DNA of 64,000 nt, from NCBI GenBank assembly GCA_014529385.2, contig CM043953.1, positions 75,232,372-75,296,371 of the forward strand. Reading direction: 5' to 3'. Source of the DNA: Adiantum capillus-veneris (lineage: Eukaryota > Streptophyta > Polypodiopsida > Polypodiales > Pteridaceae). This document shows positions 26,521-37,655 of the stretch, piece after piece. Numbering within the stretch: the first letter of the stretch is position 1; each line of letters opens with the position of its first letter. The translations under genes and the position numbers were made by a program. A model generated the notes under the pieces. That model had not been told where the DNA came from. It saw only the letters and a program-made list of their open reading frames with translations, and did not search any database.

Positions 26521-27651
26521 AATCCCGTAGTGCTCCTTCGAGTATCTTTGTCACCTACCATATTTGCATTAGCATACTCTTGAAGAAAAATAACAGTTCC
26601 TCCAAAATACAAAGCATTTGTTGTTGTCCCTTTTAGATACCTAAGTATCCACTTCACAGCTTGCCAATGCTCTTTACTTGGGTTGTCCATGAACCTACTC
26701 ACAACTCCCATTGCATGTGCAATGTCTGGCCTTGTCCAGACCATAGCATAAATTAGAGAACCTACCGCTACAACATATGGAGCTTTAGACATATAGGCTA
26801 TCTCCTCTTGTGTCTTTGGACACATATCCTTTGTTAGTTTAAAGTGACCAGCCAAAGGTAGAAACTGGTTTTGCATTTTGCATTGCAAACCTTTCTAGTA
26901 CCTTCTTGATGTAATCCTCTTGAGATAGCTTCATTGTCTTCTTCGTCCTGTCCCTTGATATTTTCATGCCAAGTATCCTCTTTGCAACACCTAAATCTTT
27001 CATTGAAAAAGATTTAGACAGCTCCTCTTTTAGGTCTTTGATGTCCTGCATGTTAGCACTTGCAATCAGCATGCCATCAACATACAACATTAGGATGATG
27101 AATTTCCCATCTCCCAAATTCTTCGTGTAGACGCAGTGATCCGAGTTGCATCTTGTGAATCCATGATCCAACATCCATCGATCAAACTTCAAGTACCATT
27201 GTCTTGATGCTTGCTTTAAACCATACAAGCTCTTCTTTAATCTACAAACCATTTTCTCCTTACCTTTTACTTCATACCCCTTTGGTTGAAGCATGTAGAT
27301 TTCCTCCTCTAAGTCACCGTGAGGGAATGCCGTGTTTACATCCATTTGCTCGAGATTTAGATCATGAGCAGCCACAAGGCTTAAGACAAGCCTAATTGAG
27401 TTCATCTTTACAACAGGAGAAAGTATTTCATTAAAGTCAATACCTTTCTTTTGAGAAAACCCTTTTACCACAAGCCTAGACTTGTACCTTTTCTTCCCAC
27501 CTTCCTCTTCCTTCAGCTTGTACACCCATTTGTTTTGAAGTGCCCGCTTACCTTTAGGCAACTCAACCAACTCCCATGTTTGGTTGTGATGTAGTGAGTC
27601 CATCTCCACTTGCATGCTCTTCGTCCATTCTTCTTTGGATTCATGTTGCAT
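26521..27651 (-). pseudogene. Copia reverse transcriptase and RNase H
   Basis: From 27651 the frame shows the start of Copia reverse transcriptase (QTWELVELPKGKRAL, NKWVYKLK, VKGFSQKKGIDF, SLYGLKQASRQWY). The catalytic YVDD box reads YVDG at 27073-27081, so the second Asp is lost. A frameshift near 26850-26890 leads into the connection/RNase H part (TRPDIAHAMGVVSRFM, HWQAVKWILRYLKGT, DTRRSTTG). That part ends abruptly at 26521, fused to LTR sequence. These domains would copy element RNA into DNA. The Asp to Gly change alone should abolish polymerase activity. Confidence 0.9.
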
Positions 27652-28610
27652 AGCTTCTTCGTATGATTCCGGCTCTCCAGAATCTGAGATAGATGGTTGA
27701 AGGAAGGAACAAACCTTTTTGGAGGTTTACTTGCTCTTGTAGATCTTCGGGGAATAGGTTGAGGATCCTCATTTGGTTGACATTGTTGCACAATATTGTC
27801 ACCGTTTGTAGTCCTTGAGTCTTCACCGTCCTCAAGCTCCATGTACTCATCACCTGTTTCTTTTGTTTGTTGTCTTTCCAATTAATCTTTGTACATATTT
27901 TGTTCGTTAAAATTACATCCCTACTCCTTAAGATTTTACCATCTTTAGGATTCCATAGGTGATACCCAAAGTCACCTTCTCTATAGCCAATGATGAAGAA
28001 ACACTTTTTGGACTTTGCATCTAGCTTTGATCTTAGGCTTCTATCTATGTGCATGAAATCCTCACACCCAAACACTTTGAGAAATGCATAATTCACCGGT
28101 TTACCTGTCCATGCCTCTTTTGGAACTCCCCCATATTCCAATGCCGTTGAGGGTGACGTGTTGATTATGTACACCATACTTACAACTTCCGCCCAAAGCT
28201 CAAGCGGTAGGCCTGCATGTAGCCACATGCTTCGTGCTCTCTCCATGATTGTCATGTTAATCCTTTCCGAAATCCTATTTTGTTGAGGTGTCCTTGGGAT
28301 TGTCCTTTGCCTCCGAATGCCATTGCTAGCATAAAAGCTTTCAAAATCTTGGCTGCAATATTCACCTCTATTGTCGGATATGAGGCATTTAACCTTGGTA
28401 CCTATTTCATTCCCCACAAAGGCTTTCCACCTTTGAAATATGGAAAATACATCGGACTTATTCTCATGACATAAACCCATGTTTTTCTAGTCGCATTGTC
28501 TATGAATGTTACATAGTACAATGAGCCACCAAGTGATGGTGTACTTGCAAGACCCCAAACATCAGAATGAACCAACTCAAGTTTTTTATTTTTTCTTTCA
28601 TTTCCCAAAT
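27641..28610 (-). pseudogene. Copia integrase, frameshifted
   Basis: The catalytic triad can be placed: first Asp in VHSDVWG (about 28550-28570), second in LISDNRGEY (about 28360-28384), and Glu in NRISERINMT (about 28255-28275). The first lies in a different frame from the other two, with the break near 28480. The usual Copia region after the core (LKVFGCEDF, KCFFIGY-like) follows to about 27900. Integrase would insert the element DNA into the chromosome. Confidence 0.88.
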
Positions 28611-28779
28611 TTTTGAAAATTTACCCTCTTTTGTTTACCATAAACACAATCTTCACAAAACTCTAAGTCCACTTCTTTCAAACCTGGTAGAAGCTTCTTT
28701 GTTTAAAGGATTTGCATTCCTTTGGCACTCATATGCCCAAGCCGGTAGTGCCACACAGCACTGTCAACTTCTATAGTTG

Positions 28780-30011
28780 CTACACAAGCCGAAGGTTGCG
28801 TGATAGGAGTACACAAGTAAAGTGTACCGACCTTTTCTCCCTTGGCAACCACCAAAGATCCCTTTGAGATCTTCCACGGTTTGTTTTGAATGCAATGTTG
28901 TGACCTTCATCATCCAATTGTCCTGTAGAGATCAAATTTTTGCGAAGAGAAGGAACATGCTTAACATCTTTAAGCTTCCATCCATTTCCGTTAGCAATTT
29001 TGATAGAAACTGTACCTTTGCCGACAATCTCACAAGCTTCATCATCTCCCAAGTATACATACCCAAAATTACCTTTGGTGTAATCTTGGGAATGTGCTTG
29101 TGTGGTGTCGCATGGAATGAAGCCCCGGAATCTACTATCCAGGAATTAGACACATTCTCTAATGAGAGAAATAGAGCATCTTGCTCTACTTTACCTGCCA
29201 CATTGTCCTCCGATGTTGGCTTGTTGTCTTGAGACTCTATCTCCTTCTTCTTCTTGGATCGACAAGCCTTCTTGACATGGCCCTTCTTGTTGTAGGTCCA
29301 ACATTCAAGAACTGACTTTGTGCGTGACTTGCTCCGCCTTGAGCGATCACGACCCTTTTGATTTTTGAACCTCTCCTTAGGCCTTCCTCTTGTTTCCACT
29401 GATAGTGCAGCACTTGATGATTCTCCTGTGCTTCTCCTTCGCATTTCCTCACTTAGGAGAACACCCACAATATCATCAAACTTAAGAGTATTTATGCCAG
29501 AGATAGAATTACTTACAGCCATCACAAGGCTGTCCCAACTATCCAGTAGAGATGATAGTATAAGGAGAGCTCGCACTTCGTCATCAAAATTGACTTTCAC
29601 CGATCGAAGTTGACTTATGTTTGTGTTAAAGTCATTTAGGTGTTCTGCAACTAAATCATTCTCTGCCATCTTTAGATTGAACAAGCGCTTTATGAGAATT
29701 ACCTTATTGGATGCCGATGGTTTCTTGTAGAAGTCAGCAAGTGACTTCATCAAGTCCTCCACGGTCTTCATCTCCGAAATGTTGAAGGCCACCATTGACG
29801 CCAAGCTTAACCATATTTTTCCCAGTGCCTTTCGATCAAGGACAATCCATGCTTCATCTGCCATCGTTGCGGGTTTCTTTGCAAGACCGCCTAGTGGCAA
29901 ATAGAGGTCCTTCTGGTAGAGATAGTCTTCAATCTGCATCTTCCAATGTTGGTAGTTTTTGCCGTTGAACTTCTCAATCTTGAGCTTCCCTTCCTCCGCC
30001 ATAACTCCCAC
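28780..30011 (-). pseudogene. Copia gag and protease region
   Basis: The frame begins at 30011 and holds a UBN2/gag domain (LKIEKFNGKNYQHWKMQI, SWDSLVMAVSNS, LLSEEMRRR), a basic stretch, and a zinc knuckle near 29268-29310 whose second Cys is Tyr. The protease active site WIVDSGASFHATPH lies near 29095-29140. A frameshift near 28930-29050 moves the rest of protease to another frame (KDVKHVPSLRKNLISTGQL), which runs to 28780. The ATG of gag lies about 60 bases from the primer site, as in other compact Copia elements. Confidence 0.9.
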
Positions 30012-30061
30012 TCAATTCAAGGAATCTTTTCCTTGAGATAATTTAGCTACGAGCAAACCTT

Positions 30062-30073
30062 GCTCTGATAACA
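30062..30073 (-). promoter_or_regulatory. Primer binding site, initiator tRNA-Met type
   Basis: The + strand GCTCTGATAACA is the complement of TGTTATCAGAGC, one base off the canonical TGGTATCAGAGC. It lies two bases from the right LTR and fixes the minus-strand orientation of the Copia element. Confidence 0.85.
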
Positions 30074-30075
30074 GT

Positions 30076-30785
30076 TGTTAGGAAATAAGACGTAGCTAAA
30101 TAGATATTTGAATATATTACTTAATGGAGAGAGATAGATTTCACACACAAAAGATTATAGAGTAGAGAGAGAGAGAGAGAGAGTACACACGATATACATG
30201 GTTCACCCAATGTGGGCTACGTCCACGAGAAAGCAACCACTAAATGGCTTTAGTACTTCAAAACAAGAAGTAGTTTACAAAGGGATTATACCCTTTATAG
30301 AGCTCCCGCTTTGCTTCACTCTCACCACCTCACACTCACCTTATTGCATCAACTTCACACTATGAATGTGTGTAGAAATGGCCTCCTTTTATAGGCCAAA
30401 AGGGATGCCCTCTCTCATGAGAGGCAGCCATGTGTAGCCGCCGTTGTGTAGATAAGTCCAAATCGGACCCTCCAATCCGCCCATGTGTGGCCGTCTTTGA
30501 GAAGACAAGTCCACTTTTGAATTCGGCCACTGGCCACCGGCCATTAACTTCCGACCACCGGCCAACCGGCCAACCGACCTGTCATTTTCCGACCACTTTC
30601 CGACCGCCGTCCGGCCATAATATTCCGGCGAAGCCAAGAAAATTTTGGTTTCCGGCGAGTGATTTTATTTTCCGGAGAGTTATTTTTCTTTGTGCACGAT
30701 GGCTTCTCCTCATTATGGGGGCCTTAAAAATGTGCGTTTTTACCACAAAAAATTACAAGGGGTAAATTAGGCTCCATACATAACA
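30076..30785 (-). repeat. 5' LTR of the Copia element (complete)
   Basis: 710 bases; the + strand begins TGTTAGG and ends TAACA, giving TG...CA ends. It is followed by GAGCC, the target duplication. Confidence 0.92.
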
Positions 30786-30842
30786 GAGCCAAGCATTATA
30801 ATTAGGTGCATAAGGTTATCAACCATGCTACAATATGGTAAG

Positions 30843-31082
30843 CTATCCTTTTAAGAACTTTAGGGGCTCCAAGGTATGAGATTCCGCTCCATTCTTGGTA
30901 CTTTTCAATGTGTTGAGCACATAGGAGGCTAGCGTAGCACCAGCTTTCGAGTTGCCTTGGGTTCCCGTAAATGAGTTTTTTGAAGTTTCACTTGTGTATT
31001 GCTTAAACTCATGCACAAACATAAAAAAATGGCAGTCAAATATAAAAAAATTGTAGGTTTTGGCTCGTTGTGCCTTCTTCAT
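30843..31082 (-). pseudogene. Unidentified conserved domain, partial copy (unit 1)
   Basis: Only the YVLNTLKSTK core is recognisable before a deletion relative to units 2 and 3. It continues copy 1 of the coiled-coil element once the Copia insertion is removed. Confidence 0.45.
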
Positions 31083-31345
31083 GGTTTTTCATGTAGTTTT
31101 TTGCCCTCGACTAGCCCTTCCTTTGTGTAGTCGAGGGCCATGACAACTTGCTAATTGTGCCAATTTTGCACGTAGAAGTGCATAGATTTGAAATGCGTGG
31201 TCTTAAAAACTTTTGTTGCAAAAAATACGGAGAATTTTGGAGGCTCAAAAGAATCCCTTTTGAACTTGTGGTTTGGGAAATACAGTCTTTTCCGCACAGG
31301 ATACATGACATGGCAGCCTGTAGGCAGTTTGGTGTAGAGTGAGTT

Positions 31346-31919
31346 TTGGAAGCTCGCTTGTTTTGTGGTGTGTATACACTTCAAAATTGTGGTTTTGAAG
31401 AATCATTTGATGAAGAGAATGTTGATGAATTCACTCAAAAGATAGAGTTTTCTTATTTTCTTGCAAATAAGAAAGATTCAATGCTTATGTTGAAGATTTT
31501 GTTCTTTTGCTTGAAGGAGGATGCAAGGACATGGTACAATGAGTACAAGTCTTGGTTCAAAAAATAACCTCCATAGGTGATGACTTATCATGAGGTCAAG
31601 AAGGATTTCCTTGAGACATTTAATAAGGTAGAGGACCAAGAGATTGTATGGCACTTCATTGATGGGATTTTACAAGGTGAAAACAAGAGCGTAGATGCCT
31701 TTGTGAAGCAGTTTACTGATTTGTCAAAGAGCTGGTGTGTTGCTTTGGGCAATGAGGTTCCTCCTATTATTTCTTAAATTGATCATGTTTATGCAAACTT
31801 TGAGGTTGAAGTTGAAGGTTGAGCTTACAAGACCAAAGACATTTGAGGATGCAGTTAAGGGTGCAAAGCATAAGGAATGGAAGCTACAGAGATTGAGAGA
31901 GCTTTGGATTGCTCAATGA
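31346..31919 (+). pseudogene. Retrotransposon gag fragment (unit 1)
   Basis: The + strand frames encode a Retrotrans_gag-like segment: MLMLKILFFCLKEDARTWYNEY, then VKKDFLETFNKVEDQE, then DAFVKQFTDLSKSWCVALG. Gag of this kind forms the retroelement particle. Stops near 31566 and 31776 break it. Closely similar copies occur at 33540-34050 and 35720-36233. No polymerase follows in the same unit. Confidence 0.7.
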
Positions 31920-32029
31920 TGTGAGTTGGATTTCAAGAATACTTGCAATGAGAAATTTTGTTATATTACTCCTTTTAAATAGGTACAAGAATCATGTATT
32001 ATGGATAAAAAAATCAAAAGTACTTGCAT

Positions 32030-32673
32030 CATGCCATCCTTGTCACCATGGAGGCCTCTTTCCCACTCAAAGCCCTCTTTTTCCGTTTTGTATTCTAGCA
32101 GCTCTTTGAGATGATTACTCTATGATAATTAATAGGGGTACTCTGATAAATTTGGATCTTTGCTCATCCACCTTTTATTTAACCTTGGCGGCTCTCTTCC
32201 TCTCCTTCTCTATTTAAGAGGGTCCTTGAGCACCTTCGACCTTATCGTTTTGTGAATTGAAATTTTGGTTCATCTTCTCGGCCTTCATCACTTATGATGG
32301 CTCCATAAGTTTTCTTTTAGATCTTGTGGCAGGAAACTTGGCAATTACTTCTTCTTCTTCTTCTTCTTCCTCTTCATTTTTAACCCTAGCTATGAGCCAA
32401 GCATTATAATCAAGAGAAGATCGTTGTCAACCATGCTACAACATGGTAAACTATCCTTGTAAGAACTATAGGGGCTCCAAGGTATGAGATGCCATTGATT
32501 TTCTTGGTACTTTTCAATGTGTTGAGCACATACAAGGTGTGGTCAATTTGGATGGGTATCCTTGTCTTCAATGCAATAGTGAAAGGTGAAGCACTGCATG
32601 ATTGGGGCTTGCATTGTTGCACGCATATTTGAATACCCCGCAAATTGTAAATTTTTGCATATGAACATGACAC
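32030..32673 (-). pseudogene. Coiled-coil element piece with the unidentified domain (unit 2)
   Basis: On the minus strand the conserved core reads FTIALKTRIPIQIDHTLYVLNTLKST, then ISYLGAPIVLTRIVYHVV (about 32650-32440). An acidic Glu run and a Lys/Arg-rich part follow toward 32030. The core aligns with 61810-61987 and 34575-34800. No enzymatic motif is visible. The copy is uninterrupted across the site where Copia inserted in copy 1, so it serves as the empty-site reference. Confidence 0.55.
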
Positions 32674-33539
32674 CCAATGTCAAAAGGGTGAATTGTATTT
32701 AATTTTGTGGGATTTTTTTCTTGCTTTAGTAATCAAATGTACATGTAGTGCAAGTCGCTAGCATAGTGCCAACTATCAGGTTGCCTTAAGTACCCGTAAG
32801 TGAGGTTTTTGAAGTGTTACTTGTATATAAATTAAACTGATGTACAAAAATAAAAAATGGCAGGGTTCTGCTCGCTTGTCGTGCCTTCTTCCTGCTTCTT
32901 CATGAAATGTTTTGCCCTCAACTAGCCCTTCCTATGTGTAGTCAAGGGCCATGACAACTTGCTCTTTGTGCCAATTTTGCACATATATGTGCATAGATTT
33001 GAAATTTGTGGTCTTCAAAACTTTTGTTGCTCTAAATGGAGAGAATATTGGAGGTTTAAAAGAATCCCTTTTGGAGTGTGGTTTGGGAAATACAATGTTT
33101 TCCCCACAGGGTACGAGATATGGAAAGTTGTAGGTGTTTGGTGCAGAGTGAGTTGTGGAAGCTCATTTGTTTTGTGGTGTGTATACAAAATTGTGGTTTT
33201 GAAGAATCATTTGGTGAAGGGGGAAAATCTTTTCCTCAAGGACCATGCCAAGACAGGTGCTTCTTAGTTTTGGTGGTGGTCTTTTGGGTAGGTGTGTGCT
33301 TGTAAATTCCTAAGGATCGCTTACCTTTGAGTCATGGAGTTGTGAAAGTTCTTTTGATATGGTTTGTGGTGTTGATCTTGTGTCTTGAGATTCATTGGGA
33401 GACATTTCTATAGAGGTTCCCCTTGTTCTTGTTTTCCCAATGACATTTTGGTGCCCCCATCTAAGAATCTTCTTGAGGTGACATTCAACTAATAGCTTTG
33501 ATGGCAATGATGGTAGAGTTTCCAAGGTTTGATGGTCAG

Positions 33540-34050
33540 TAGGTGAGAATGTTGATGAATACATTGAAAAGATGGACTTTTTTTTGTTTTCTTGTAAACA
33601 AGAAAGATTCAGTGCTTATGTTAAAGATTTTGTTCTGTTGCTTGAAAGAGGATGCAAGGACATGGTATGATGAGTACGAGTCTTGGTTAAAATAATCTCA
33701 ATTTTTGACTTAGCATGAGGTCAAGAAGGATTTCCTTAAGAGATTTAATAAGGTAGAGGACCAAGAGAATGTATGGCACTCCAATGAAGGGCTTGTACAA
33801 GGTGACAACGAGAGTGTAGATGCCTTTGTGAAGCAGTTTACTGATTTGAGGAAGAGATGGTGTGTTGCTTTGGGCAATGAGGATCCTTCTATTATTGCTT
33901 AAATTGAGCATGTTTATGCAAAGCTTGAGGGTTGACTTGAAGTTGAAGGTTGAGCTTAAACAAACAAATACATTTGAGGATGCAATCAAGGCTACAAAGC
34001 ATGAGGAATGGAAGCTAGAGAGATTGAGAGAGCTGTGGATTGCAAGGTGA
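33540..34050 (+). pseudogene. Retrotransposon gag fragment (unit 2)
   Basis: Same gag segment as in unit 1 (MLKILFCCLKEDARTWYDEY, VKKDFLKRFNKVEDQEN, DAFVKQFTDLRKRWCVALG), with stops near 33691 and 33900. Upstream sequence from 32690 is the leader of the same element. It includes an inverted repeat of about 13 bases, CCCTCRACTAGCC against a diverged arm, around the 'GTAGTC(G/A)AGGGCC' motif near 32918-32950. Confidence 0.65.
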
Positions 34051-34189
34051 TGTGAAGCCAGAGGTTCCTCAATGATGTGAGTTGGATTTCAAGAATACTT
34101 GCAATGAGAAATTTTGTTATATTACTCCTTTTAAAGAGGTACAAGAATCGTGTATTATGGATAAATAGATGAAAAGTACTTGCATCATG

Positions 34190-34820
34190 CCATCCTTGTC
34201 ACCATGGAGGCCTCTTTCCCTCTCAAAGTCCTCTTTTTCCATTTCTAATATAGCAGCTCTTTGAGATGATTCCTCTCTGATAATTGATGGGGGTACTATG
34301 ATGAATATGGAGCTTTGCTCATCCACCTTCTATTTAACCTTGCCGGCTCTCTTTCTCTCCTCCTCTATATCAAAGGATCCTTGAGCACATTCGAACGTAT
34401 TTTTTTGTGATTGATGTTGAAAGTTTGGTCCATATTTAGGGCCTTCATCACTTATGATGGATACATAAGTTTTCTTTTAGATCTTTTGGCAGAAAACTTG
34501 GTAGTTACTTCTTCTTCTTCTTCTTCTTCCTCTTTATTTTAACCCCAGCTGTGAGCCAAGCATTATAATCAGGTGCAGAAGGTTGTCAACCATGCTACAA
34601 CATGGTAAGCTATCCTTGTAAGAACTTTAGGGGCTCTAAGGTATGAGATGCCGCTGATTTGCTTGGTAATTTTCAATTTGTTGAGCACATAGGAGGTGTG
34701 GTCAGTTTGCATTGGTATCCTTGTCTTCAATGCTATAGTGAAAGGTGGAGCCAGTGCATGATTGGGGCTTGCGTTGTTGCACGCATGCTTGAATACCCTG
34801 CATTTTGTAAATTTGTGCAT
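34190..34820 (-). pseudogene. Coiled-coil element piece with the unidentified domain (unit 3)
   Basis: The best-preserved short copy. The minus-strand frame from 34820 reads NNASPNHALAPPFTIALKTR, then YVLNKLKITKQISGISYL and VLTRIAYHVV. Downstream lie an acidic run and FERERGLHGD-like sequence at about 34200-34250. Compared by eye with 61987-61810, the pattern NHA-A-F-LK-I-H-Y-L-LK-T-I-YL-A-VLT-IAYH is shared over about 60 residues. Confidence 0.6.
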
Positions 34821-35719
34821 AAAAACATGACATCCAATGTCAAAAGGGTGAATGGTATTTCATTTTGTGGGATTTTTTTCTTGATTTAGAAATCACTTGT
34901 ACATGTAGTGCAAGTCGCTAGCGTAGTGCCAGCTATTGGGTTGCCTTAGGTGCCCGTAAGTGAGGTTTTTGAAGTGCTAATTGTATATAATTTTAAGTCA
35001 TGTACAAACATAAAAAATGGTATCTAAATAAAATAAATTGACAGGGTTCTGCTTGTCGTGCCTTCTTCATGCTTCTTCATTAATTTTTTTGCCCTCCACT
35101 AGCCCTTCCTATGTGTAGTCGAGGGCCATGACAACTGCTGTTTGTACCAATTTTGCACAGTAGGTGCATAGATTTGAGATTTTTGGTCTTCAAAGCTTTT
35201 GTTGCTGAAAATGGATAGAATTTTGGAGGCTTAAAAGAATCCCTTTTGGAGATGTGGTTTGGGAAATACAATATTTTTCCCGCAGGGTACGAGATATGGA
35301 AACTTGTAGGTAGTTTGGTGCAGAGTGAGTTGTGGAAGCTCATTTGTTTTGTGGTGTGTATACACTTCAAAATTGTGGTTTTGAAGAATCATTTGGTGAA
35401 GGGGGAAAATATCTTTTCCTCAAGGACCATGCCAAGACAGGTGCTTCTTAGTTTTGGTGGTGGTCTTTTGGGTAGGCGTGTGCTTGTAAATTCCTAAGGG
35501 ATCTCTTACCTTTGAGTTGTGAGTTGTGAAAGTTCTTTTGATATGGTATGTGGTGCTGATCTTGTGTCTTGAGAGTCATTGGGAGACATTTCTATAGAGG
35601 TTCCCCTTGTTCATGTTTTCCCAACGATGTTTTGGTGCCCTTATCCAAGAATCTTCTTGAGTTGACATTCAACTAACAGTTTTGATGGCTATGATGGTAG
35701 AGTTTCCAAGGTTTGATGG

Positions 35720-36233
35720 TCATTAGGTGAGATTGTTGATGAATTCATTGAAAAGAAGGAGTTTTTTTGTTTTCTTGTAAATAAGGAAGATTCATTGCTT
35801 ATGTTGAAGATTTTGTTCTGTTGCTTGAAAGAGGATGCAAGGACATGGTATGATGAATACAAGTCTTGGTTAAAATAATCTCATTTTTTGACTTAACATG
35901 AGGTCAAGAAGGATTTTGTTAAGAGATTTAATAAGGTAGATGACCAAGAGAATGTATGGCACTCCATTGAAGGGCTTGTACAAGGTGACAACGAGAGTGT
36001 GGATGCCTTTGTGAAGCAGTTTACTGATTTGAGGAAGAGATGGTGTGTTGCTTTGGGCAATGAGGATCCTTCTGTTATTGCTTAAATTGAGCATGTTTAT
36101 GCAGATCTTGAGGGTTGATTTGAAGTTGAAGGTTGAGCTTAAACAACCAAAGACATTTGAGGATGCAATCAAGGCTGCAAAGCATGATGAATGGAAGCTA
36201 GAGAGATTGAGAGAGCTTTGGATTGCAAGGTGA
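35720..36233 (+). pseudogene. Retrotransposon gag fragment (unit 3)
   Basis: Third copy of the same gag segment, closer to unit 2 than to unit 1, with stops near 35877 and 36084. Unlike the other units the element continues: from 36378 it runs on into sequence not present in units 1 and 2. Confidence 0.65.
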
Positions 36234-36365
36234 TGTGAACCCGAAGGTTCCTCAACGATGTGAGTTGGATTTCAAGAATACTTGCAATGAGAAATTTTGT
36301 TATATTACTCCTTTTAAAGAGGTACAAGAAGCATATATTATGGATAAAGAAATGAAAAGTACTTG

Positions 36366-36707
36366 CATTATGCCGTCCTTGTTTTTTTAAGCAATTTGTT
36401 GCTACACATACCAACGGTGATGTTTCTCCGAAGGTGAATGTGAATGAAGGGATAAAATGAAATTGATGGAAATGTTCGTGCACACATTAATGCTGATCAT
36501 GAGGAGGTTTCTCAAGCCCATGCTATGGTAGAATGTATATCAAAGAGTGATGATGCAAATAATCTTGTTTTGGATTGTATGGATGAAGAGTTTTCCATGG
36601 AGGATTTCCCGAATACTTTGAATGGTGTTATCTTTTGTGTTGACCATTTGTTGCATCTGCTCTAGCTAGGGCCATGTCTCTAGGCCTTTTCTCCTTTTCT
36701 CCTATGC
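36366..36707 (+). other. Continuation of the + strand retroelement, then coiled-coil element
   Basis: Up to about 36655 this continues the gag-bearing element, with acidic reading frames but no domain I can name. From about 36660 it resembles 24695-24745 of copy 1 of the coiled-coil element, and so forms the left flank of the next insertion. Confidence 0.4.
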
Positions 36708-36712
36708 TTGAT
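36708..36712. repeat. Target site duplication TTGAT (left)
   Basis: TTGAT equals 44880-44884 after the right LTR. The undisturbed related site near 24740 reads GCTTGTTAGG, in agreement with an insertion at this point. Confidence 0.85.
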
Positions 36713-37635
36713 TGTTAACGGAGTCAAAGTCAGTTAACAAAAGCTTCTAAAGACGGAAGACATATAAATGCACATCGAGGATGAGTACAAAGAAGAAGTG
36801 AAGATTGGAGTTACACATTTTTTACATTTTTCAAAATGGCCATGTATTGTAAATTCCCGATTCATGTCAAGCCATTGTAATATTTTTTTATGCGTTACGG
36901 GCTCAATGGGAGTTCCAAGCTGTAAAGAACATGTCAGTTAGTGTGCCTAGGTTGCAGATTTGTTAAGTCGTGGAGCCCTAAAGGCCTTGGGTGCCTGGAC
37001 ATTGCATATTTTTACCTTAGGTATATGAGGCAGTGTGTAAAAGAAATTAGGGTTCTCAAGCTGATTTGTTGAGACCACTCTTTGGTGAGAGCTCATGAGG
37101 TGTGTGACGATGGAGTCCTTGAGCTTCTCCTTGCTCATGTGACTTGATTAACACTAATCAATGCTTAATTCTCTTTCACTATGCCTCTCTCATACTTCTT
37201 GTGATTGCTAATGATGCTTATATTAGCTAGATCGTAACTAATTAGTGATTAATCCCTCTCTAGTCTTGTGTGATTGTCCTCTTTTGCTTCTATGTGCATG
37301 TAGGTTTGATTGGAGTGTGGTGCTTGATAGATCTATGTGTGTACACTTGTGATTAGTGTGTTGCATGATAGGATTAGTGTTGTGTGTATCTTGCAATCGT
37401 TAGTTTGTGTGATTGGGTTGATTGGAGGTGAAGGGAAGTGGATGTAGAGATTTCCTATCATTGTGGCTTAGCTCCTCCATAGGCCAAGAAGCTTACCTCA
37501 TAGAGTCACCATTTGTGTTGCCATGATTAGCTTACTAATCGTGTGAGTGTTTCCATGCCCTAGCCGGGCAGCTCATCTCTTCGAATTGATAATTTTGTTG
37601 GTCATTGGAGCTATGCTACGATGGTACCCCCAATA
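36713..37635 (+). repeat. 5' LTR of the polymerase-less element
   Basis: Starts TGTTAACGG and ends CCCCCAATA. It matches the right LTR from its TTAACAAAAGC (36734) on, through the shared end ATGGTACCCCCAA(T/C)A. Confidence 0.88.
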
Positions 37636-37637
37636 TT

Positions 37638-37655
37638 TGGTGCCGTTGCCAGGAC
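37638..37655 (+). promoter_or_regulatory. Primer binding site, tRNA-Asp type
   Basis: TGGTGCCGTTGCCAGGAC lies two bases after the left LTR. It matches the TGGCGCCGTTGCCGGGG expected for tRNA-Asp with two or three changes, both mostly C to T or G to A. Confidence 0.75.

Larger units (their letters stand above)
25984..30785 (-). mobile_element. Copia LTR retrotransposon, degenerate, with truncated 3' LTR
   Basis: Minus-strand order is gag (30011), protease, integrase, reverse transcriptase and RNase H (about 26520), the Copia order. The right LTR (30076-30785) is the complete 5' LTR, with an initiator-tRNA-Met-type primer site beside it. The left LTR (25984-26520) lacks its first 170 or so bases, together with the polypurine tract and the end of RNase H; it joins directly to the RNase H frame. 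Gag, integrase and reverse transcriptase lie in different frames, and the reverse transcriptase active site is mutated, so the element is inactive. It is inserted in copy 1 of the coiled-coil element. Confidence 0.9.
30786..36365. repeat. Three-unit composite tandem array
   Basis: The sequence GAGCCAAGCATTATAAT starts near-identical units at about 30786, 32390 and 34550. Units 2 and 3 are about 2.16 kb and at least 1.9 kb; unit 1 is shortened by internal deletions. Each unit joins a minus-strand piece of the coiled-coil element to a + strand piece of another retroelement (leader plus gag). The internal joint reads '...CCATCCTTG' then 'TCACCATGGAGG' near 32038 and 34197. In unit 3 the + strand element continues past that point (36378 on) with different sequence, so the joint marks the duplication breakpoint. 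Confidence 0.8.
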
